Origin: DASTRU01 sp035761045
GTDB taxonomy: Bacteria; Pseudomonadota; Gammaproteobacteria; Burkholderiales; Burkholderiaceae_E
Reading direction: 5' to 3'
DNA length: 9,541 nt
NCBI GenBank assembly: GCA_035761045.1
Contig: DASTRU010000237.1
Location: forward strand, 1-9,541
Shown: positions 1 to 7,419 of the stretch, in pieces
Position numbering within the stretch: the stretch's first letter is position 1
Layout: the number at the start of each line of letters is the position of its first letter
Notes under the pieces: model-generated
What the model saw: the letters and a program-made list of their open reading frames with translations, nothing else
Databases searched by the model: none
What the model was told of the DNA's origin: nothing
Translations under genes and position numbers: made by a program

Positions 1-1
1 T

Positions 2-742
2 AGCGGCTTGCAACTTAACGCACAAGAGATTGGCAACGCGTTATACGGGTTGCAGAACATGCGAGACAGCGAGCCGGTGCAAGCGGTGCTTAAGGCGATG
101 GTGCCGCAGCTAAGCCGTAGCGACTTGCGACTAGAGGCTCAGCACATTGGTAATGCGTTATACGGCTTGCGGAACATGCAAGCCGGCACGCAAATACGGC
201 GGTTGTTAACAGCATTCAATGAGCTGATTGATAGAGGAGGTTTGCGTTTTTATAGCAACCGCAATATCTCAACTGACATCTGTCTCGCCGAGAGCCTTCA
301 TTCATTGCGCCCTCATATTCAAACACCGGAAGCCCAAGAGTTAGCACGCAAACTCTTTGTGCAGGCCAGACGCGAGCATTTGCAACCCTCCACCGCCATT
401 CGCCATTCTGATGATGTGGACCGTGTATTACTGCGTGTCTTACGGCCAGAACTGCTAGGTGTGGACAGGCGCATTGCGGGACGACAAAAGCTAGACCTGC
501 ATGGCTGCTCGCATGCACTAGGGCAAACTGCCGGTCGTTTATTCCTCAACGAGTGGCACGCAACCGCCACGGCGCCCCTTACGGTGGTGTTTGGGCGTGC
601 ATCCCACAACCAAGCGAACGAAGGCCGAATGCGAGCGGTTGTAGAGCAGCTCGCAAGCACCGAGTTCGCGCACCTCAACTGGGGGCCGTGGGAGGTGGGC
701 TCCGTCACCGTCACGCCCCCCAACGTGTCGCGTAACCACTAA
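2..742 (+). CDS. OPR-like helical-repeat protein with C-terminal Smr-like domain (5' end outside window)
   Basis: The reading frame is open from base 2, so the N-terminus lies outside the window; the TTG at 8 is just an internal Leu codon. Numbering residues from that Leu, two near-identical repeats start 39 residues apart (LNAQEIGNALYGLQNM at 3-18, LEAQHIGNALYGLRNM at 42-57). A degenerate third copy lies near 88-103. The C-terminal part has the Smr hallmark LDLHG (162-166), then a strand and GRASHN (196-201) where the family usually has GxGxHS, followed by a helix. The 38-40 residue spacing and the x-QxIxxALYGL pattern resemble octotricopeptide (OPR) repeats, which bind RNA in organelles; Smr domains bind or cut nucleic acids. 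RNA binding or processing is therefore inferred. The repeats could instead belong to the SKWP/XopAD-type effector repeats (about 42 residues). G+C is about 52% in the first 300 bases, against 65-78% sampled in the next gene, hinting at transfer. The TAA stop overlaps the convergent stop of the uvrA fusion. Confidence 0.8.
   Translation, partial: SGLQLNAQEIGNALYGLQNMRDSEPVQAVLKAMVPQLSRSDLRLEAQHIGNALYGLRNMQAGTQIRRLLTAFNELIDRGGLRFYSNRNISTDICLAESLHSLRPHIQTPEAQELARKLFVQARREHLQPSTAIRHSDDVDRVLLRVLRPELLGVDRRIAGRQKLDLHGCSHALGQTAGRLFLNEWHATATAPLTVVFGRASHNQANEGRMRAVVEQLASTEFAHLNWGPWEVGSVTVTPPNVSRNH
14..247 (+). repeat. Two tandem 117-base coding repeats (39-residue helical units)
   Basis: Two in-frame units begin at 14 and 131, a period of 117 bases. 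The leading 16 residues of each unit differ at only three positions (N/E, E/H and Q/R). The DNA is also similar: both copies contain gcgttatacgg, followed by ttgc and gaacatgc with small changes. The rest of each unit (for example PVQAVLKAMVPQL versus QIRRLLTAFNEL) is a diverged second helix. This fits an antiparallel two-helix repeat. More units probably lie to the left of the window, since the open frame starts inside the array. Confidence 0.75.
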
Positions 743-3700
743 CGCCTAAGCCGCCCTTGCAAAAACTCACCCAGGATGCGCGCGGTATGCGACTGGCCTG
801 GGTGAGCCATCAACTGCTCGGGCGGCCCCATGCCCACCAACGCACCGCCTCGGTGTCCGCCTTCGGGGCCGAGGTCGACAATCCAGTCGGCCTCGGCGAT
901 CAGGTCGAGGTCGTGTTCGATCACGACCACGGTGTTGCCGGCTTCCACGAGTTTGTGCAGCACGCGGATGAGCTTTTCCACATCGCTCATATGCAAGCCT
1001 ACGGTGGGTTCGTCGAGCACGTACAAGGTATGCGGCGGTTTTTGCCCGCGGCGGGTGACGTCGTCGCGCACCTTGGCTAGCTCGGTGACGAGCTTGATGC
1101 GTTGCGCTTCGCCGCCCGAGAGCGTGGGGCTGGGTTGGCCAAGCGTGAGGTAGCCCAAGCCAACGTCTTGCAAGAGCTTGAGCGCGTGCTTGAGCTTGAC
1201 GTGGGCGCTGAAGTATTCGACCGCTTCGTCCACATTCATCGCGAGCACGTCGCCAATGCTTTTGCCGCGCATCTTCACTTCCAACGTTTCGCGGTTGAAG
1301 CGCGCGCCTCGGCAGGCGTCGCACGGCACTTTCACGTCGGGCAGGAAGTTCATTTCGATCGTGCGCATGCCTTGGCCTTCGCACACCGCGCAGCGTCCGC
1401 CGTTGGTGTTGAACGAGAAGCGCGAGGCGGTGTAGCCGCGTAGCCGCGCGTCTTGCGAGTCGGCGAACAGTTTGCGGATTTCGTCCCAAATGCCGATGTA
1501 GGTGGCCGGGCACGAGCGCGGCGTTTTGCCAATCGGCGTTTGGTCGACTTCGAGCACGCGGTCGATCGCTTCCAGGCCGTCGATCGCGTCGCAGCCGGTT
1601 GGCGCCGTGTCGCGCTTGGCGACGATGGCGCGCGCGTTGTCGTGCAAGACGTCGCGCGCGAGCGTGGATTTGCCGGAGCCCGAAACGCCCGTCACCACGG
1701 TCAATCGCGCGAGCGGTAACGCGACATCCACGCTTTGCAGGTTGTGCAGCGACGCGCCTTGGATCGTGATGCGCGGTGCGTCGTCGGCCACTAGGCGCCG
1801 TGGCTGGAGCGGATGAATCAGCGGTTGATGCAAGAACCGCGCGGTGACCGAACGCTCGCCATGCAATTGCTCGGCCGTGCCTTGCGCGACGATTTCACCG
1901 CCGAGCACGCCCGCGCCCGGGCCGATGTCGATGACGTGGTCGGCGCGCCGAATCGTGTCTTCGTCGTGTTCGACGACGATCAGCGTATTGCCCTTGGTGC
2001 GCAGTTTTTCGAGCACGTCGAGCAGCATGCGGTTGTCGCGCGGATGCAGGCCGATGGTGGGTTCGTCGAGGATGTAGCACACGCCTTGCAGGTTGGAGCC
2101 CAATTGCGCGGCCAGCCGAATGCGCTGCGCCTCGCCGCCCGAGAGCGTGGGCGCGGCGCGGTCGAGCGCGAGGTAATCCAGCCCCACCTCGCGCAAGAAC
2201 GCGAGCCGCGAGCGGATTTCGGGCAGTAGGTCGCGCGCGATGTCGAGTTCGCGGCCCGAAAGCGTGATGCGGTCCAGCTCGCGTTCGAGTTCTTCCACCG
2301 GCATGGCGCTGAGTTCGGCGATGGACCGTTCGCGAAACCGCACCGCCAAGGCGGTCGGGTTCAAGCGTTGGCCGGCGCACGCGGGGCAGGGCTCGTCGGT
2401 GTAGCCCTCTTCTTCGTCGAGCGCGTCGGCGGCGGCTTCGGCCGCGTCGCGCCACGAGCCTTCGCTTGCACGTTCGCGCTCTTGCGCTTCGTCGTACTTA
2501 AAGCCGTGCAGGCGCAAGCCCGTGCCATAGCAGCCCGTGCACCAGCCGTGCTTGCTGTTGTAGCTGAACAGGCGCGGGTCAAGCTCGGCGAAACTCGCGC
2601 CGCACGAGGGGCAGGCGCGCTTGGTGGAAAACATCAGTTCTTCCAGCGGGTAATGCAAGCCGGTGCTTTCATCGGCGCGCACCGCGGTTTCAAGATCGTC
2701 GAGATTGCTGACGACCTTGACGAAGCCCTTGCCGGTGTCCAAGGCCGCGCGCAAGCCTTCGCGCACCTCGTTTTCGTTGTCGGGCGTGACGCGTACATCG
2801 GCGACCGGCAACTCGATGTTGTGTTCGCTAAAGCGATCAAGCCGAGGGAATTTGGCGGTCGGTACAAACACGCCGTCCACGCGCAAATGCGTATGGCCGC
2901 GCGCGAGCGCCCATTTGGCCAAGTCGTTGTAAACGCCTTTGCGATTGACGACGAGCGGCGCGCACAAGCCCACGCGCTGACCACGAAAGTCCCGCATCAA
3001 GCGTTGCGCGATGAGGTCGAACGATTGCGACTCCACCGCGACATCGCAATTCGGGCAATGCTGGGTACCGAGCTTGACGTAGAGCAAGCGCAGGAAGTGA
3101 TAGATCTCGGTCAACGTCGCGACCGTGCTTTTACGGCCGCCCCGGCTCGTGCGTTGTTCGATCGCGACCGTGGGCGGAATGCCGTGAATCGCGTCCACGT
3201 CGGGCCGGCCTTGCGGCTGCACGATAGAACGCGCGTAGGCGTTGAGTGATTCGAGATACCGCCGTTGTCCTTCGGCGAACACGATGTCGAACGCCAAGGT
3301 GGATTTGCCCGAGCCCGACGGGCCCGTGACCACCGTGAACTTCTCGCGCGGGATTTCGACGTCGATGTTTTTAAGGTTGTGCTCGCGCGCGTGGTGAATG
3401 CGAATCGCGTCGTGCGCGGCGCGGCGGCGGGCGTGCAACACGCTTTGCAACGACGGGCCCGCGTCGCCATAGGCGGCCATGGGTTCTTGCGCGACGAGCG
3501 CGGCGGCGGGCGCGGGTGCCTCGCCCTCGAACCCAAGGGCGCGTTCGTACTCCGCCAGCTCGCGGCCGGTATGCGAGGCGGCAACGTTCTTCAGTTCATT
3601 CGGCGTGCAGGCAGCCACGATGAGGCCGCCCGCGTCGCCGCCTTCGGGGCCTAAGTCAATCGCCCAATCGGCGGCGCGAATCACGTCGAGATTGTGTTCG

Positions 3701-6528
3701 ATGACGACCAGCGTATGGCCCGCCTTCAGCAGCTTGCTAAACGCGCGCAAGAGTGTGGCCACGTCGTCGAAATGCAAGCCGGTGGTGGGCTCGTCGAACA
3801 AAAACAATTTGCCTTTGACGGCCAGGCCTTCGGTCTTGGTCGCGCGTTTGCCTCGGCTTGCGCCGCCCGGAAACGCGGCTTCGGCCAAATGGCCGGCGAG
3901 CTTGAGCCGTTGCGCCTCGCCGCCCGACAAGGTGGGCACGGGCTGGCCGAGCTTGAGGTACTCCAAGCCCACGTCGGCCAAGGGCCGCAAGCCGGCGAGC
4001 ACGGCGGGTTCCTCGGCGAAGAAGGCGATGGCTTCGCTTACCGTCATGTCGAGCACGTCGGCGATGGAGGCGTGGCGGAACTTGCCGTTCGCGTCGGTGC
4101 TCGCGACGAGCACTTCCAAGGTTTCGGCGCGATACCGGCGGCCGTCGCAATCGGGGCAGCGCAAGTACACGTCGGAAAGGAATTGCATTTCCACGTGTTC
4201 AAAGCCGGTGCCGCCGCACGTGGCGCAGCGGCCATCGCCGGAGTTGAAGCTGAACATGCCGGCGGTGTAGCCACGCGTTTTGGCTTCGGGCGTGCGCGCG
4301 AAGACTTCGCGAATCGCGTCGAACGCGCCGACGTAACTCGCGGGATTGGAGCGCGTGGTTTTGCCAATCGGCGATTGATCGACGAGCACCACGTCTTCAA
4401 TCTGCTCGACGCCGCGCAACGCCCGATACGTGCCCGCCGCGTCCGACGGCTTGCCGAAGGCTTTGAGCAACGCGCCGTGCAGCACGTCTTGCACGAGCGT
4501 GGATTTGCCCGAGCCCGACACGCCGGTGATCGCGACGAAATGGCCGAGCGGAACGCGCACATCCACGTCGCGCACGTTGTGCAAATTCGCGCCTTCGAGT
4601 TCAAGCCACGCCGTGTTGGCGTCGGGCGCGCGATGGCCGCGTTCGTCGTCGAAGGCCACGCGCTTGCGGCCCGCGAGATACGCGCCCGTCAGCGTCGGCG
4701 CGCGGCGCGCTTCGTCGGCCGTGCCTTGAAACACGAGCTGTCCGCCGCGTTCGCCCGGGCCTGGGCCGATGTCGATGATGCGGTCGGCCGCGAGCATGAC
4801 TTGCGGATCGTGCTCGACCACGACGAGCGTATTGCCCGCGTCGCGCAAGCGATGCATGACGCCGATGATGCGGTCCATGTCGCGCGGATGCAGGCCGATC
4901 GACGGTTCATCCAACACGAACAAGGTGTTGACGAGCGACGTGCCCAAGGCGGTGGTCAGGTTGATGCGCTGAACCTCGCCGCCCGACAGCGTGCGGCTTT
5001 GCCGATCGAGCGTGAGATAACCAAGCCCCACCTCGCACAGAAAACGCGAGCGCGCGCGCAGCTCGTCCATCAACATCTCGGTGGCTTCGTCCAACGCGCC
5101 TTCGAGTTCAAGCGTGTCCACGAAGCGCGCAAGGCGCTCGATTGGCACGTTCATCAAATCGAAAATCGTGAGCCCGGGCAGGGCGGCGAGTTGCGCGTCG
5201 CTCCAGTCGCATTGCATCGGCTTGAAGCGTTGGTAGGCGCCGAGGGCGTCGTCGGCTTGCGATTTACCGCCCACGCGCCACAACAAGGCGTCGGGCTTCA
5301 AGCGCGAGCCGCCGCAGGTTTCGCACACGGTGTAGCTGCGGTATTTCGAGAGCAGCACGCGAATGTGCATCTTGTACGCGCGGCCTTCGAGCCATTGAAA
5401 AAACCGCCGCACGCCATACCAAATGCCGGGCCATGAAACGTCCCAATTCACGAACGCCGGATCGCCTTCGAGCACCCATTGTTTGTGCTCCTCGCTGAGT
5501 TGCTGCCAGGGCACATCGACGGGCACGCGGTATTTGGCGGCGGACTTCAGCAAGTCTTGCTGGGCTTCGCGATAGCTCTCGGTTTGCCACGGCTTGATCG
5601 CGCCGTCGCGCAACGACTTACGCTCATCGGGCACCACGAGGTTGAAGTCGATGCCAATCGTGCGGCCAAAGCCACGACACGCCTCGCACGCGCCGAGCGG
5701 GGAGTTGAACGAAAAATGCGACGGTTGAACATCGCCGTAATGAATGTCGCAGTCGGCGCAATGCAAGTCGGTGCTAAAGCGGCTGACGATCTCGGGCCGG
5801 TCTTCGCCGTCGTTCGGCAGGTAATGCACGGCGAGCCGGCCTTGGCCCATGCGCAACGCGGCCTCGATGGCTTCCACCACGCGCGCGCGGTCGGCATTGC
5901 CCAGGCGAAAGCGGTCTTGCACGACGTCGAGCACCTGGCCGTTGCTCGTCTCGCGTTGCGCGAGCACGCGCGTATAGCCTTGCGCTTCGAGGAATTGCCG
6001 AATCTCGGCCTCGCCAAAATTCGCGGGTACTTGCACGGCGAAGCTCACCAGCACGCGCGGGTCGCCGAGGTGTTCGGCGCGCGCGGTCATCGCGTCGAAG
6101 ATGGACTCCGGCGTATCGCGTTGCACCGGTCGCGCGCAATGCCGGCAATGCAAATGCGCGGCGCGCGCGAACAACAGCTTGAGGTGATCGTTCAGCTCGG
6201 TCATCGTGCCGACGGTGCTGCGCGACGTACGAACCGGATTGGTCTGATCGATCGCGATCGCCGGTGGCACGCCTTCGATGCGGTCGACCTGCGGCTTATC
6301 CATGCGATCGAGAAACTGCCGCGCGTAGGCCGAAAAGGTTTCGACGTAACGGCGTTGGCCTTCGGCGTACAAGGTGTCGAACACCAGGGAGCTTTTGCCC
6401 GAGCCGCTCACGCCCGTCACGACGATGAGTTCGTTGGTCGGTAAGTCGAGATCCAGATTCTTCAGATTGTTTTGCCGCGCGCCGCGAATACGAATCGTGG
6501 CGGTATCGAAGGAAGACGAGCCATCCAT
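739..6528 (-). CDS. uvrA: Tandem-fused UvrA (two UvrA proteins in one chain), excinuclease ABC subunit A family
   Basis: UvrA is the damage-sensing ABC ATPase of bacterial nucleotide excision repair; it normally acts as a dimer of about 940-residue chains that loads UvrB. Here 1929 residues hold two complete copies. Copy 1 (about 1-985) has Walker A GVSGSGKS at 39-46 and 669-676, LSGGE at 514-518 and 867-871, Walker B Asp-Glu at 540-541 and 912-913, and Zn modules C257/C260/C281/C284 and C768/C771/C791/C794. Copy 2 (about 1040-1929) has Walker A at 1069-1076 and 1614-1621, LSGGE at 1462-1466 and 1803-1807, Walker B at 1488-1489 and 1839-1840, and Zn modules C1306/C1309/C1330/C1333 and C1713/C1716/C1736/C1739. 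An Ala-rich linker (about 985-1040) joins them. All four ATP sites look intact. The chosen ATG places the typical IRGARQNNLKNLD start at residues 14-26, but no Shine-Dalgarno precedes it. I saw no LexA-type CTGT-N8-ACAG box upstream. Similar long UvrA proteins are known in Burkholderiales; they usually accompany a normal uvrA elsewhere. Confidence 0.96.
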   Translation of the reverse strand: MDGSSSFDTATIRIRGARQNNLKNLDLDLPTNELIVVTGVSGSGKSSLVFDTLYAEGQRRYVETFSAYARQFLDRMDKPQVDRIEGVPPAIAIDQTNPVRTSRSTVGTMTELNDHLKLLFARAAHLHCRHCARPVQRDTPESIFDAMTARAEHLGDPRVLVSFAVQVPANFGEAEIRQFLEAQGYTRVLAQRETSNGQVLDVVQDRFRLGNADRARVVEAIEAALRMGQGRLAVHYLPNDGEDRPEIVSRFSTDLHCADCDIHYGDVQPSHFSFNSPLGACEACRGFGRTIGIDFNLVVPDERKSLRDGAIKPWQTESYREAQQDLLKSAAKYRVPVDVPWQQLSEEHKQWVLEGDPAFVNWDVSWPGIWYGVRRFFQWLEGRAYKMHIRVLLSKYRSYTVCETCGGSRLKPDALLWRVGGKSQADDALGAYQRFKPMQCDWSDAQLAALPGLTIFDLMNVPIERLARFVDTLELEGALDEATEMLMDELRARSRFLCEVGLGYLTLDRQSRTLSGGEVQRINLTTALGTSLVNTLFVLDEPSIGLHPRDMDRIIGVMHRLRDAGNTLVVVEHDPQVMLAADRIIDIGPGPGERGGQLVFQGTADEARRAPTLTGAYLAGRKRVAFDDERGHRAPDANTAWLELEGANLHNVRDVDVRVPLGHFVAITGVSGSGKSTLVQDVLHGALLKAFGKPSDAAGTYRALRGVEQIEDVVLVDQSPIGKTTRSNPASYVGAFDAIREVFARTPEAKTRGYTAGMFSFNSGDGRCATCGGTGFEHVEMQFLSDVYLRCPDCDGRRYRAETLEVLVASTDANGKFRHASIADVLDMTVSEAIAFFAEEPAVLAGLRPLADVGLEYLKLGQPVPTLSGGEAQRLKLAGHLAEAAFPGGASRGKRATKTEGLAVKGKLFLFDEPTTGLHFDDVATLLRAFSKLLKAGHTLVVIEHNLDVIRAADWAIDLGPEGGDAGGLIVAACTPNELKNVAASHTGRELAEYERALGFEGEAPAPAAALVAQEPMAAYGDAGPSLQSVLHARRRAAHDAIRIHHAREHNLKNIDVEIPREKFTVVTGPSGSGKSTLAFDIVFAEGQRRYLESLNAYARSIVQPQGRPDVDAIHGIPPTVAIEQRTSRGGRKSTVATLTEIYHFLRLLYVKLGTQHCPNCDVAVESQSFDLIAQRLMRDFRGQRVGLCAPLVVNRKGVYNDLAKWALARGHTHLRVDGVFVPTAKFPRLDRFSEHNIELPVADVRVTPDNENEVREGLRAALDTGKGFVKVVSNLDDLETAVRADESTGLHYPLEELMFSTKRACPSCGASFAELDPRLFSYNSKHGWCTGCYGTGLRLHGFKYDEAQERERASEGSWRDAAEAAADALDEEEGYTDEPCPACAGQRLNPTALAVRFRERSIAELSAMPVEELERELDRITLSGRELDIARDLLPEIRSRLAFLREVGLDYLALDRAAPTLSGGEAQRIRLAAQLGSNLQGVCYILDEPTIGLHPRDNRMLLDVLEKLRTKGNTLIVVEHDEDTIRRADHVIDIGPGAGVLGGEIVAQGTAEQLHGERSVTARFLHQPLIHPLQPRRLVADDAPRITIQGASLHNLQSVDVALPLARLTVVTGVSGSGKSTLARDVLHDNARAIVAKRDTAPTGCDAIDGLEAIDRVLEVDQTPIGKTPRSCPATYIGIWDEIRKLFADSQDARLRGYTASRFSFNTNGGRCAVCEGQGMRTIEMNFLPDVKVPCDACRGARFNRETLEVKMRGKSIGDVLAMNVDEAVEYFSAHVKLKHALKLLQDVGLGYLTLGQPSPTLSGGEAQRIKLVTELAKVRDDVTRRGQKPPHTLYVLDEPTVGLHMSDVEKLIRVLHKLVEAGNTVVVIEHDLDLIAEADWIVDLGPEGGHRGGALVGMGPPEQLMAHPGQSHTARILGEFLQGRLRR

Positions 6529-6681
6529 GCGTTGTGGAAGTTTTCAGGGAAGGAAAAAGGAGTGGGCGCCAAGCTTAGACCGACGCGGCGCGCCAAATGA
6601 GCTTGGGCTTAACGAGTTGACTGAGCATTGGGCATCACATCATCAATAACGTTCGAAAACTTTCGCGCGTTTGGGGTTTGT

Positions 6682-7419
6682 CTATCGAGACTTCGGTGAC
6701 GGCGCGATGAACGCATACCCTTGCCGCCGCACCGTAGCGATCCACGGATGCTCCGCCGACGCCTCGCGCAGCTTCTTGCGTAGCCGCGCGATTTGCACAT
6801 CCACCGCGCGTTCGAGCGGCGCGTAATCGTTGAGCCGGGCGACTTGCGCCAGGGCGTCGCGCGTGAGCACCACGCCCGGCCGCCGCGCGAGCGCGACCAG
6901 CAACCGAAACTCGATGGCGCTAAGGGCGATCTCAACATCGCCCACCTTGAAGGTTCGCGCGGTGAAGTCGAGGACCGCGACGCCAAAATCAAAGCGCGGC
7001 GCGCTGGCGGCGCTGCCTTCAAAACGGCGCAAGGCCGCGCGAACGCGGGCGACCAAGTCGCGCGGATCGATGGGTTTGGATGCGATGTCGTCGGCGCCCG
7101 ATTCGAGCAGCGGTTGCGCGTCGCGTGCGTCAGGGGACGCGGTCAACACGATGACGAGCGGCGGCTCGGGACACGCGCGCAACGCACGCAGCACGTCGAG
7201 ACCGTTGCGCTCGTGCGATTGAATGCTCAACAGCACGAGCGCCGGCGGCGACGCGAGCACGTGACGCACGCCGTCTTGCATGGCGTGGACGCATTCGGCG
7301 CGGATCCCATCGCGCTCCACCAATTGAACGAGCGCGTGCGCGTCGTCGTGATTGGCGTCGATGACGAGCACGCGTGGCGCATCAACGGCGCGCGGAATGA
7401 AATCGCCGCCAGCGGTCAT
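6682..7419 (-). CDS. OmpR/PhoB-type response regulator with degenerate, aspartate-less receiver
   Basis: This 245-residue protein has a receiver domain (about 16-130) and a C-terminal winged-helix DNA-binding domain (about 145-240). The latter has the family's LSAIEFRLLVALAR, LTRDALAQ, DVQIARLRKKLR and IATVRRQGYAF elements. In the receiver, T93 and K115 (SKP) are kept. The phospho-acceptor Asp is Ser65 (VLLS, codon at 7225-7227), and the acidic pair is reduced to D21-A22. Ordinary phosphorylation is therefore unlikely, and activity may be constitutive, dimer-driven or ligand-controlled. Start choice: an in-frame ATG 39 codons upstream (7536) would lie wholly inside the pirin gene. The ATG at 7419 gives normal length and an ATGA overlap with the pirin stop, with no separate Shine-Dalgarno, which points to coupled translation. 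No histidine kinase is seen in the window. Its target genes are unknown. Confidence 0.9.
   Translation of the reverse strand: MTAGGDFIPRAVDAPRVLVIDANHDDAHALVQLVERDGIRAECVHAMQDGVRHVLASPPALVLLSIQSHERNGLDVLRALRACPEPPLVIVLTASPDARDAQPLLESGADDIASKPIDPRDLVARVRAALRRFEGSAASAPRFDFGVAVLDFTARTFKVGDVEIALSAIEFRLLVALARRPGVVLTRDALAQVARLNDYAPLERAVDVQIARLRKKLREASAEHPWIATVRRQGYAFIAPSPKSR

Noticed and set aside
3694..5436. A 580-codon open frame on the plus strand inside the uvrA fusion (also others at 2368-3249 and 5479-6444)
   Set aside because: They are antisense to unmistakable UvrA coding sequence, and the products are low-complexity Ala/Arg/His-rich strings without domains. High G+C with strong codon bias opens such frames by chance.
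6529..6681. Possible promoter or terminator in the gap between the regulator and the uvrA fusion
   Set aside because: No pair of sigma-70 hexamers with 16-18 base spacing and no stem with a following T run could be supported; partial matches such as TTGATG lack a partner.
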